A stretch of DNA of 64,000 nt, taken from contig CAVZFC010000022.1 in NCBI GenBank assembly GCA_963774445.1, positions 186,001 through 250,000 on the forward strand, in the 5' to 3' direction. Made by a program: the position numbers and the translations under genes. This stretch comes from CAVUQH01 sp963774445. GTDB taxonomy: Bacteria; Myxococcota_A; Polyangia; Haliangiales; Haliangiaceae. The notes beneath the pieces were generated by a model, which saw only the letters and a list, made by a program, of their open reading frames with translations, was not told the DNA's origin and did not search any database. Below are positions 8,274-16,132 of the stretch, piece by piece; the stretch's first letter is position 1; every line of letters begins with the position of its first letter.

Positions 8274-8661
8274 ACTCCACAACCCAGTCGTCGCCAGCCT
8301 TGAAGTTCGAGGGGCAGAAGTCGTACACGCGAAGCTGGGTCTCCAGTCGGATGTGCTTGCCCTTGATGCACTGCTGGAAGATCTTTAGCTTGCCGCTCTC
8401 GAACGCCTCGGCGCCGTCGTGATCAAAGAGATCCTGCACGGCGTTCTTGTAGCGCGTCAGTTGGCCTTGTCCGGCCCGCTCGGCGTTGTCATTGTCCGCC
8501 TTCGGCCGCCGCGGGCGCTCCAGCCTCGTCCGCCAGTAGCTCAGCCTCTGCGGATCAAGCCCACGCCGCTCTGCGAACGCCCGATCACTGGCCGCCCGGT
8601 CGGCGGCGTTCAGGATCTGCTGTGCGTACCTATCGTTCCAACGTTTCGGTTGCTTGGCCAT
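8272..8661 (-). CDS. Small protein with IS66 TnpA-like HTH N-terminus and unknown C-terminal domain
   Basis: A 129-residue protein in two parts. Residues 1-50 (KRWNDRYAQQILNAADRAA ... RGLDPQRLSYWRTRL) resemble the helix-turn-helix of IS66-type TnpA proteins. Residues about 65-129 do not; they contain QDLFDHDGAEAFESGKLKIF, two cysteines (QQCIKGKH, YDFCPSNF) and a charged end. The C-terminal piece could be the tip of a polymorphic toxin or a leftover of another gene. Its stop overlaps the start of the possible immunity gene by two bases. The start ATG 8661 has no strong ribosome site. Confidence 0.45.
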   Translation of the reverse strand: MAKQPKRWNDRYAQQILNAADRAASDRAFAERRGLDPQRLSYWRTRLERPRRPKADNDNAERAGQGQLTRYKNAVQDLFDHDGAEAFESGKLKIFQQCIKGKHIRLETQLRVYDFCPSNFKAGDDWVVE

Positions 8662-8691
8662 CCGGCGAGGGTCGCCCGCCGGCCGCCAGCT

Positions 8692-9000
8692 TCAACCCGT
8701 GGTTCGCCGGGCACGTACCGCGCAACTGGCCCGCACTGATGCGTCGAACGCAGCGCGGGTCTGGCGCACGTGTTCGGCCGCGAGCATGGGTTGCTTGGCG
8801 AGCACCGGATCGGTTTCGAGATCGTCCTGCCGCAGCTGCTCGAAGCGGTCAACGGCGGCCACGCACGATTCCTGATCACTGTCGGCGCCGCCGTGGCAGC
8901 CGATCAGGACCACGGCCAGGGCAACGAACAGCAGCACAGCGCGAACCGGGCACGGGCGGCCGGGGCCGCGGAACGCGCAACGATTCCGGATCTGCCTCAT
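8692..9000 (-). CDS. Small lipoprotein of unknown function
   Basis: A 102-residue protein starting at ATG 9000. An arginine-rich N-terminus precedes a hydrophobic segment and a strong lipobox (VVLIGC). The short mature part (about 65 residues) is helical, with cysteines at both ends (QESCVAAV, RASCAVRA) that could be linked. It lies 30 bp upstream of the HTH-chimera gene on the same strand and probably starts that operon. A longer same-frame reading to 9315 exists, but its extra residues are arginine-rich shadow sequence. Confidence 0.55.
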   Translation of the reverse strand: MRQIRNRCAFRGPGRPCPVRAVLLFVALAVVLIGCHGGADSDQESCVAAVDRFEQLRQDDLETDPVLAKQPMLAAEHVRQTRAAFDASVRASCAVRARRTTG

Positions 9001-9313
9001 CCTCGACGACACAGGGGGGGACACGCGAAACCTCCTCGGGTTGGCGGAACGGCTCAGCACTCTTGCAGCAGCCGGGCCACCCGGCGCCTGCCGGAATCGG
9101 CGGTTTCCGACCAGCTGGATCAGGGAACGAGATCGAGGGAGCCGACAGACGGGGGCGACAGCGGTGCGCCGGACGCACGGGAGGCCCCAGGACGGCGGAG
9201 AGGACGCGAGCAGCTCCTGAGAGCGGCCGATAACCATGCCTTTCATTTCGGGTTCGGAATGAACCCGACGGCCTCTGGGTGCGTTACCAGGTTTTGGCTG
9301 CAGGAGGCCAGGC
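9001..9313. other. Divergent intergenic region, 313 bp
   Basis: Lies between the minus-strand lipoprotein gene and the plus-strand TonB-family gene, so promoters for both should be here. The only structure I can name is a small palindrome at 9249-9267. I see no convincing -35/-10 pair and no coding sequence. Confidence 0.4.
9249..9267 (+). promoter_or_regulatory. 7-bp perfect inverted repeat upstream of TonB-family gene
   Basis: CGGGTTC, five-base gap, GAACCCG, ending 46 bp before ATG 9314. It could be an operator or a small 5' leader hairpin. Nothing else identifies its role. Confidence 0.35.
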
Positions 9314-10123
9314 ATGTTCGAACAGTTCGAGGACGCGCGTCACCGGCGCCGATCACGCTCTCTCTACGCCGTGTTGGCGGTCACTCTGGCGGTGCACGGG
9401 CTGCTGTTGTTGGCCGTAGTCGCCCGCGGCTGGTGGGCTATCGACAAGCTCGCGCTGCCCCACGAGGGTGTGGCCCTGGCGATGATGGCCCCGCCGCCTT
9501 CGCCGCCGGCGGCCCGCAAGGGCTCGCCACATCCGCAGAAATCGGCCGAGGTTCACAAGGACGCTCGCCGCGTGCCCGCGGAAACCACCCAGCCGGTTCG
9601 TTTGTCGGCGCCGGTCAACTCGCAGGTCGCATCCGGCAGCGCCGAACGCGGGAGCCCCGGCGGCAGCTCGCTGGGGGTTGCCACCGGCACCTGCTTCGGC
9701 CCCACCTGCGATCCGAGTAACCCGCTGGGCGACGGCAGCGATATTCCCATTTGCCGCCGAGACGCCGGCTGCTGCAAGCGCGGCGACTGCTGCGACGACT
9801 CGGTCTGCCAGGAGACCATCGTGCCCCAGCACGCCGTGGCCAAGCAGTTCTTGTCCGGCGAGCGCAAGCCGCATCCGGACGACGCCACGCGCGCCGCCAT
9901 GGCTCGCGACCGCGCCGCCCAGGTGGTCACCACGGTGAAGTACTGTATCAGTGTCCGCGGCGCGGTCTCCCGCCTCGAGTTGCTGAAGTCATCGGGCTAT
10001 CCCGCCTACGACAGCACCATCCTCACCGCCATGCGCCAGTGGCGCTACCGCCCCTTCCTGGTCAACGGCCAGCCCACCCCGGTCTGCTCCGCCGCCACGT
10101 TCGTCTACCGCATGCCGCGATGA
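9314..10123 (+). CDS. TonB-family protein with Cys-rich middle region
   Basis: A 269-residue energy-transducer-like protein. It has a cytoplasmic start, one membrane helix (about residues 17-39), a proline-rich periplasmic linker, and a C-terminal TonB domain (about 205-268: CISVRGAVSRLELLKSSGYPAYDSTILTAMRQWRYRPF), whose last part matches the TonB_C/AgmX pattern. Such proteins pass proton-motive force to outer-membrane receptors, or in myxobacteria belong to motility-type complexes. A short region at about residues 117-160 holds eight cysteines, including two CC pairs, which is unusual for the family. AGGAGG (9302-9307) precedes the ATG. No ExbB/ExbD genes are nearby. Confidence 0.8.
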   Translation: MFEQFEDARHRRRSRSLYAVLAVTLAVHGLLLLAVVARGWWAIDKLALPHEGVALAMMAPPPSPPAARKGSPHPQKSAEVHKDARRVPAETTQPVRLSAPVNSQVASGSAERGSPGGSSLGVATGTCFGPTCDPSNPLGDGSDIPICRRDAGCCKRGDCCDDSVCQETIVPQHAVAKQFLSGERKPHPDDATRAAMARDRAAQVVTTVKYCISVRGAVSRLELLKSSGYPAYDSTILTAMRQWRYRPFLVNGQPTPVCSAATFVYRMPR

Positions 10124-10126
10124 GGG

Positions 10127-11191
10127 CTATGGTGATGGGAAATGGGCTTCGCCGAAGCTGATGCCGACCGAGACGCACCAGACGCTGATGCTGTCGAGGT
10201 CGTCGAGGGTCTTGCCGTCGGGGAGGTGGGCGGTGATGGTGTCGTTGGAGTAGCCACCGGATTTCAACAGATCGTCGGTCATGGCGAAGCCGTCGCCGAA
10301 GTCGCCGTCGACGCCGCTGTAGATGCGCACGTCGATGCCGGTGCCGTCGTAGCTGAACATGTCGATGCGAATGGAGCAGTCGTCGACGATCGTCGCCCGG
10401 CCGGTGACGCCGTGATAGCGGGTGACCAGGTCGGCGGTCTGGCCGACGCGGGGATGGGTGGCGCCGCAGCTCTGGCCGCCGTCGTCGCCGGAGCCGGCGT
10501 CGGGGCCGGTCGGGGTGGGATCGTTCGAAAGCACGAACGCGATCAGGTCGCGTAGCTCCGCGTCGCTGAGGCGATCGGCGCTCCAGAATGGCATCCGACC
10601 GCCGGTCAGGCCGGGGTAGGTCGAGCTGTCCTCGGCGCCGCTGTGGCGGACACGCTCGGCGATGTACGGGGCATCGAGGTGCGAGCCGATCAGCGGCGGC
10701 GCGCGCTCGGTGCCGGCGGCGTCGGTGCCGTGACAGGCCACGCAGGAGCTGTTGAACAGCTCGCGTCCGGCGCTGGCGTTGCCGCCGTCGAGGTCGGCGG
10801 GCGGGTCGACGATCTGAAAGGTCAGGTCGGGGGCGGGGCCGGACGGCGCCTGCTGGTCGAGGTAGTCGTGGAGCGCCAGCCAGTCGGCGTCCTCGGCAGT
10901 CCACGGGGCGGCGGCCATCCACTCGGTCAGGCAGCTGTTGACCGCGTCGAGCATGTCGTTGAACCGACCGTTCTTGTACGACGCTCGGTGAGTTGCGTCA
11001 CCAATCGGGTGTGCGGGGCGACGGATGCCGTCGGGCGCCGGCTCGTGGAGAGCGTGACAGGTGGCACAGGCGAAGGTGTTGCCGCCGGCCAGCGGCTGGC
11101 GGTAGATGGCTGCCCCTTCGGGCTCCGAGCCGCCGCAGGCGGCGAGCACGCCGATCAGCCCCAGGTATCCCAGCTCCACGTGAGCGCGCAT
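10127..11191 (-). CDS. Dihaem cytochrome c lipoprotein with C-terminal DM13 domain
   Basis: A 354-residue exported redox protein. The signal peptide ends in a lipobox (VLAACG). Two c-type haem sites follow: CATCH (about residues 42-46) and CVACH (about 149-153), the second in a normal cytochrome c domain with a later Met in GGRMPFW. After a Gly/Asp linker, residues about 255-354 (HGVTGRATIVDDCSIRIDMFSYDG ... DLDSISVWCVSVGISFGEAHF) match the DM13 domain, which is proposed to act in electron transfer through a conserved Cys. It ends 3 bp from the convergent TonB-family gene. Physiological partners are unknown. Confidence 0.85.
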   Translation of the reverse strand: MRAHVELGYLGLIGVLAACGGSEPEGAAIYRQPLAGGNTFACATCHALHEPAPDGIRRPAHPIGDATHRASYKNGRFNDMLDAVNSCLTEWMAAAPWTAEDADWLALHDYLDQQAPSGPAPDLTFQIVDPPADLDGGNASAGRELFNSSCVACHGTDAAGTERAPPLIGSHLDAPYIAERVRHSGAEDSSTYPGLTGGRMPFWSADRLSDAELRDLIAFVLSNDPTPTGPDAGSGDDGGQSCGATHPRVGQTADLVTRYHGVTGRATIVDDCSIRIDMFSYDGTGIDVRIYSGVDGDFGDGFAMTDDLLKSGGYSNDTITAHLPDGKTLDDLDSISVWCVSVGISFGEAHFPSP

Positions 11192-11335
11192 GTCGGTGGG
11201 TACGCCACGAGTGCGCGACGGTTACCGGGATGGCGCGGTTGCCAGCTGTAGTTAGCGGCGTCTCAGCGCAGCGGCTCGCGGCTGCGGTCGGGCATGCTGC
11301 GCAGTGTGAGGCTTGATCGCCAACCTCGACGGCGT

Positions 11336-11716
11336 ATGGTCAACGGCGTGCCTGGAAAGCTGGTCGTGGTGGTGGTGCTCATCGGGTTGGGGATTCTGGT
11401 CAACCTGTTGAGCGGGGCGTTGTTGTCGGCGGGCATTCAGGGGGCGCTGCTATTCGGTGTGCTGGTCGGCAACGACGGTGTGCGCACCCTTCTGCGGGTC
11501 GTGGCGGCCCTGAACATTCTCACCGTGGTGGTGATGAGTGTTCCCGCCATGCAGGCAACGGGGAGCGGCGTCGTGGTCGTGGCTGCCTTCATGAGTGTCG
11601 GCATCAACAGCTACTTCATCTGGGCGCTGGGGCAGCCGGACGTTCGCGAGTGGATGTTCCGCAAGAACTTCAAGCTCGGCGAGGACGGCCAGGACGACGG
11701 CGTGCCGAAGCTGTAG
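11336..11716 (+). CDS. Small integral membrane protein
   Basis: A 126-residue protein with four hydrophobic segments (about residues 8-27, 29-47, 53-72, 78-97) and a charged C-terminal tail (REWMFRKNFKLGEDGQDD). I do not recognise the family. ATG 11336 is used; GTG 11348 in frame is equally possible, and neither has a clear ribosome site. It converges with the universal stress protein gene. Confidence 0.55.
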   Translation: MVNGVPGKLVVVVVLIGLGILVNLLSGALLSAGIQGALLFGVLVGNDGVRTLLRVVAALNILTVVVMSVPAMQATGSGVVVVAAFMSVGINSYFIWALGQPDVREWMFRKNFKLGEDGQDDGVPKL

Positions 11717-11740
11717 CCCGGTTGAGCGCGCGGCGGGACG

Positions 11741-12403
11741 CTACTGGAACCAGAGATAGGAGCCGACGGTCGCGTCGTCGTGCTGGATCCCGTAGATGTG
11801 GGGCTGAAGTCGATGCCCTTCGTGACGTTCGCACCACCACTGGCGTCCGCCGGTGGTCTTGCGCGTCCGCGCGCAGTCCGGGCAGGGTGGCTCCGGCGCG
11901 AACCTGTCGCTCGTCTCGTTCGCGTAGCGCTCGTCGCGGGCGATGAGGACCGAGCAGTCCGCGTGTCGCGCCAGACGTTCGGCGACCGACCCCAGCAGCC
12001 ACCGCCGCAGGCGCCCGCGCCCGTGGGTACCCACCACGATCAGCTCAGCGCCGGTCTCCGCGGCCAGGGCCAGGATCTCTTCGACCGGATGCCCGATGCG
12101 GGCGTGCACGAGCACCTGCAGCTGTGGCGACTTGCGGGCTTCGAGCCTGGCGTTGACCACCGCGCGGATCTCTTCGTGGGTCTCGCGCGCGGCTCGGTAG
12201 TCCGGGTCGTTCCCCGCCAACGGGCTGTCACCATCGGCGCGCCATCGGTCGGCACCGTGGGCGGGGTCGAGGACGCCCAGGACGTGCAGATCCGTGCCTG
12301 GACGAGACAGCGCCAGATCGAGGCCGCGATCGAGGGCTGCGTCCGCGGGAGGTGAGAAGTCATAGCCAAGGACGATCGATGTTCTCTTGCTCGACGTGCT
12401 CAT
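11741..12403 (-). CDS. Universal stress protein (UspA family) with Cys/His tail
   Basis: A 220-residue cytoplasmic protein. The N-terminus (SIVLGYDFSPPADAALDRGLDLA) and the nucleotide-binding motif (VVGTHGRGRLRRWLLGSVAERLARHADCSVLI, about residues 121-152) mark an ATP-binding-type Usp: the G-2x-G-9x-G(S/T) pattern is present. After the Usp fold ends (about residue 155) there is an extra tail of about 65 residues with CPDC and then CERHEGH, a possible metal-binding site not found in ordinary Usps. Single gene with its own upstream region (12404-12550). Confidence 0.88.
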   Translation of the reverse strand: MSTSSKRTSIVLGYDFSPPADAALDRGLDLALSRPGTDLHVLGVLDPAHGADRWRADGDSPLAGNDPDYRAARETHEEIRAVVNARLEARKSPQLQVLVHARIGHPVEEILALAAETGAELIVVGTHGRGRLRRWLLGSVAERLARHADCSVLIARDERYANETSDRFAPEPPCPDCARTRKTTGGRQWWCERHEGHRLQPHIYGIQHDDATVGSYLWFQ

Positions 12404-12550
12404 GCCCGCCTACGTAGCAGGAGGTGTGCCACGGCCGGAGCGGAGTCTCATCGCGTTCAATCGTGACACCGCGCCGGGGTGTGTGTGGCGCATTGTCACA
12501 TTGGTGCGGAGCAACGCGGACGGCGCCCGCGGGCGGAGGCGACGGGGCAG

Positions 12551-13198
12551 CTAGCTGCCGTGGCCGTCGCTGGCGATGGCGGGGCGTGCGCCAACGCGCG
12601 TTTTCCACGCGGCGACCGGCTCGGGCAGGGGCCCGATGTCGACAGCGAGGGCGTCGGCGATCATCAGGGTGACCCACAGGGTGATGTCGGCGATGCTGAA
12701 GTGGTCGCCGGCCAGGTACGGGTGGGTGGAGAGCTCTTCGCCCAGCCAGCCGACGAGGCGGCCGAGCAGGATCGGCGCGCGGTCAACGAGGGCAGGGATG
12801 CGCGCCATTCCGTCGGACCATCCGGGGCGGGCCTGGCCGTCGAGGTCGGGGTTGCGGTTGCGGAAGACGTCGAAGCAGGGCAGCAGACCGTCGAGCTCGA
12901 CGCGGCGTTGCCACATCTCGACCAGCGCTTGCTCGCGCGGGCTGGTGCCGAAGAGGGCTGGCTCGGGGTGGGTCAGCTCGAGGTAGCGACAGATGGCGAC
13001 GGTCTCGGCGAGGTAGGTGCCGTCGTCGAGCTCGAGCATCGGCACGGTGCCCGCCGGGTTCTTGGCCCGGTAGGCGGCGGTCCAGTTCTCGTGGGTGGCG
13101 AGGTCAACGCGGACTTCGGGGATGACCAGCCCCTTCTCGGCGACGAACAGGCGGACGCGGCGGGAGCTGGCGGTGCGCGGGTGGGTGTGTAGCTTCAT
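12551..13198 (-). CDS. Glutathione S-transferase family protein
   Basis: A 215-residue protein with an N-terminal thioredoxin-like domain (start MKLHTHPRTASSRRVRLFVAEKG; NPAGTVPMLELDDGTYLAETVAICRYLE contains the cis-Pro and the Glu-Thr glutathione contacts) and a helical C-terminal domain with the N-capping-box region (HFSIADITLWV). A Ser pair near residues 11-12 may be the catalytic hydroxyl. The natural substrate is not predictable. The next gene upstream (13224-14126) is on the same strand, 25 bp away, so they may share a transcript. Confidence 0.9.
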   Translation of the reverse strand: MKLHTHPRTASSRRVRLFVAEKGLVIPEVRVDLATHENWTAAYRAKNPAGTVPMLELDDGTYLAETVAICRYLELTHPEPALFGTSPREQALVEMWQRRVELDGLLPCFDVFRNRNPDLDGQARPGWSDGMARIPALVDRAPILLGRLVGWLGEELSTHPYLAGDHFSIADITLWVTLMIADALAVDIGPLPEPVAAWKTRVGARPAIASDGHGS

Positions 13199-13223
13199 GG
13201 ATCCGCGGCGACTCTACCGCGGT

Positions 13224-14126
13224 TCAGGGCGCGAGCAGCACCTCCTCGGTCCAGGCGTCGCCAAAGGTTTGCCGCGCGAAGGCGCGCAGCGGCTCGGCGG
13301 CCGGATCGGTGCGGAAGGTCTCGAGGTAGGCGTCCTGCTTCTGCCAGGTGAAGTCGGGCAGGGCGCGGCCCTGGCGGAAGGTGTTCATGGCGCGGCGGGC
13401 GTTCCACGCGAACAGCTCGCGCATCTGGGTGGCGTCGTAGCTGGGGTCGAGCTCGGCGGTCGCCTGCACGGTGGCGAGCGCGTAGATCGTGAACTCGAGC
13501 GGGCCCATGACGGCGTCTTGCCAGGGGTTGTTCCACTTGCCCTCGTCCACCTGGTCGACGCCGACGACGGCGCCGTTGACGTAAGCGTTCCACTCGTCCC
13601 ACACATACAATGGTGTGTCGTCCCACGCGGTCTGGCCGGTGATGTACGTGTCGAAGCGCGGGCCGCGCAGCGGCGCGGGGATGTAGGCGGCGATCTGTGA
13701 CTTGCGCAGGTCGGGCTCGATCACCAGCGCGGCGTGGTCGCCCAGGACGTAGAGGGCGTTGGCCCGCGTGCCGGTGGTGTTCTCGTAGTTGCGCAGGTGG
13801 GCGTGAATGCCGTGGCTGGTTTCGTGGGCGGCGGTGATGTAGTCGCTGTCCCAGTAGGTGCTGCCGTACTGCGCGGGCAGGTGGTTGGCGATGTCGGTGA
13901 GGCTGGCGCTCCAGCTCGCGTCCGACAGGCTCTGCTGCGCGGGCCAGGTGAACCAGACGACGCCGTCGCCCGGCTGCGGGCCGGCGTCGGCGGTGCTGCC
14001 GGCGGCGTCGGCAGCGGTGGTGCCGGCGTCGATGAAGTCGATGCCGGAGTCGGCGCCGGTGTGGTTGCCGCCGGGGCTCGGTTGGCCGACGCAGGCGGCG
14101 AGGAAGGCGAGGGCGAAGTAGCGCAT
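13224..14126 (-). CDS. Lipoprotein with HExxH motif, putative zinc metallopeptidase-like
   Basis: A 300-residue protein. The signal peptide ends in the lipobox LAFLAAC, then a low-complexity linker to about residue 55. The folded part carries ITAAHETSHGIHAHL (about residues 100-114), an HExxH zinc-site motif, and later a conserved-looking acidic stretch (LYVWDEWNAYVNGA) that could supply a third ligand. I cannot name a peptidase family, so enzyme activity is inferred from the motif alone. ATG 14126 is chosen because the signal peptide starts there. Confidence 0.6.
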   Translation of the reverse strand: MRYFALAFLAACVGQPSPGGNHTGADSGIDFIDAGTTAADAAGSTADAGPQPGDGVVWFTWPAQQSLSDASWSASLTDIANHLPAQYGSTYWDSDYITAAHETSHGIHAHLRNYENTTGTRANALYVLGDHAALVIEPDLRKSQIAAYIPAPLRGPRFDTYITGQTAWDDTPLYVWDEWNAYVNGAVVGVDQVDEGKWNNPWQDAVMGPLEFTIYALATVQATAELDPSYDATQMRELFAWNARRAMNTFRQGRALPDFTWQKQDAYLETFRTDPAAEPLRAFARQTFGDAWTEEVLLAP

Positions 14127-14388
14127 GCCCGTGGGGAAGCAAGCGACGGACCGCGAACCATCACTTTCGTTGCGCGCGCAGAGCACCGACCTCACTCGGG
14201 CGACGAACCAAAGGCGCGCCCGCGGGTGACCGCAACCGATCGGTGATGCGGTGGCGCCTCGCCGATCGGGGCAGATCGCCCCGGCGCAGCTCCGTTGCTC
14301 GACGCTGTGGCCGGGTCCATGGTGGGCTCGGGGCCAGAAATCTGCCGCCGGTCGCGCCTGCCGGGCGCCCTGGGGTACAACCGCCCGG

Positions 14389-16132
14389 ATGTCAACAGCC
14401 AGGGAGCGAGGCTGGGCCAGGTTGTGGCGCGGGTGCCGCGCCAGAGCGCGCGCGGTCGCCGATCGGGTCACCCGCGACTGGCCGGCGTCTCTCGCCATCG
14501 CGCTGCTCGCGATCGCCCTCGTCGCCACCGCCCTGTTCGCGCCGTTAACGCAGGCGGGCGGCGTGGCGGCGGTGCTCCTGGTCGCGGTGACGGGCGCGGC
14601 GCTGGCCTGGGCGCTGTCGCGGGTTCCCCCGCAGTCGCTGCCTCGCTGGCTGGGGCCGATCCTGGCTTATGCCGTCGTCTTCGCGGTGGCGGTCGCCGTG
14701 TTCCACAAGCCGTGGATGCACACCGGGCTGTACATCCGCGACTGGGGCACGCACCACGCGGTGACCCAGGCGCTGGTCAACGGCTTGCGCAACGGTCACG
14801 CGCCGACCTGGGTCAACGGCATGTTAACCGGCGATGCGCCGCTGGAGCTCTACCCGGCCCTCACCTATTACATCGCCGCCGGGTTGGCACTGCTGTTCCA
14901 CACCGGCGACACCGCCATGGTGCTGGCGCGACTGGCCATCGCGGTGCAGGTGCTGCTGGCGCTGGGCACGGTGCGCCTCGGTATCCGCTTCGTGTCGTGG
15001 CGGCTGGCGGCGCTCGCCGGTCTGCTGGTCCTGCTCGACCGCGGCACCGGCACCAGCGGCGGGGCGAGCGCGGTGCTCTACTGGGGGTCTCCTGCACAAC
15101 GCGGTGGCCCTCTGCTTCTGGATCTTCGCCCTCGGCTTCCTCGTCGATGGGCTGCGGCACCCGCGGCTGGGCCGCTCGGTGGCGGTGTGGATTCTCGGCG
15201 CGCTCGGGGTGGCGGCGCACCCGATCGGCCTCGTCGCGGCGGCCGCCACGGCGGTGGCGTTGCTGGCGGTGGCGGCGCTGGCGAGCGACGTGCCGCCGAG
15301 GCGCGCGCTGGTCACCGTCTTCCACGTGCTCGTCGCGGTCGCGCTGGCCGCCGTGGTCTGGCAACCGCTGGCCGAGCGACTGCTCCACTACGGCGTGCAC
15401 TACGGCACCACGCCGGTGGCGACGTCGGAGATGTTTCGCACCTTGACCCAGCACTCGCTGCCGGAGGCAACGCTCCAGGGCGCCGTTTACCTCGGCTATC
15501 TGGGCCTTCTCGCCGGCGTCTTCTCGCGCCGGGCGGCGCCCACCCTGACGCTCTATCACGGCGAGCTCGACCGGCGCATCGCGCGGATCGTGCGCGCGCA
15601 CTCGGCCAGCCCGCGGGTACTGGTGGTCGGCTGCGGCCTGGAGCCGGAGGTGGTCGGCGCACCGTCGGCCCGGTGGTACGGCTGCGACCTCGACGCGCGG
15701 GCGATCGCCGCCTGCCGCGACCGCTTCCCCGAGCAAGCCGATCGGCTGGAGGTCTGCCCCGGCCCATTCGAGCTCCCCGACCAGGGCAGCTTCGCCCGCC
15801 CGTTCGACGTCGTCCTGGCCAAGGAGGTGATCGAGCACCTCGACGAGCCGCTGGCGTGGGCGCAAGTGCTGGCCGCGCGCGTCGCGGTGGGCGGGGCGCT
15901 GCTCCTGTCGACCCCCAACTACGGGCGCTGGTCGACGCTGGCGCTCCTCGAGCGCACGGTGCTGGAGTGGATCGCGAAGCGGGACGGCTACAGCCGCCGC
16001 CACATCCATCCGTCGCGCTTCGACCGCAAGCGCCTGGCCGCGCTCGATCTGGGCGCCGACTTCGAGCTGGTCTCGGTCGCGACCGCGATCACCGGCTGGA
16101 CCCTCTTGGGTCACTGGCGCCGCCGCGGCTGA
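14389..16132 (+). pseudogene. Membrane GT-like protein fused to SAM methyltransferase, frameshifted
   Basis: Reads in one frame from ATG 14389 to about 15,085, then in the +1 frame to 16132. The break lies at a G5 run (15083-15087), where YWG should run into LLHNAVALCFW; one extra base explains it. The N-terminal half is a polytopic membrane region whose first loop has WMHTGLYIRDWGTHHAV, recalling GT-C-like proteins. After about 15,560 the frame becomes a class I methyltransferase (RVLVVGCGLEPEVVG, GCDLDARAIA, DVVLAKEVIEHLDE, LLLSTPNY). The end overlaps the convergent GNAT-VOC gene by 44 bp. Either a broken gene or a base-calling error. Confidence 0.6.

Noticed and set aside
12479..13192. Plus-strand frame across the GST gene
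   Set aside because: The minus strand carries the GST fold with thioredoxin-like motifs. The plus-strand translation is Gly/Val/Arg-rich only.
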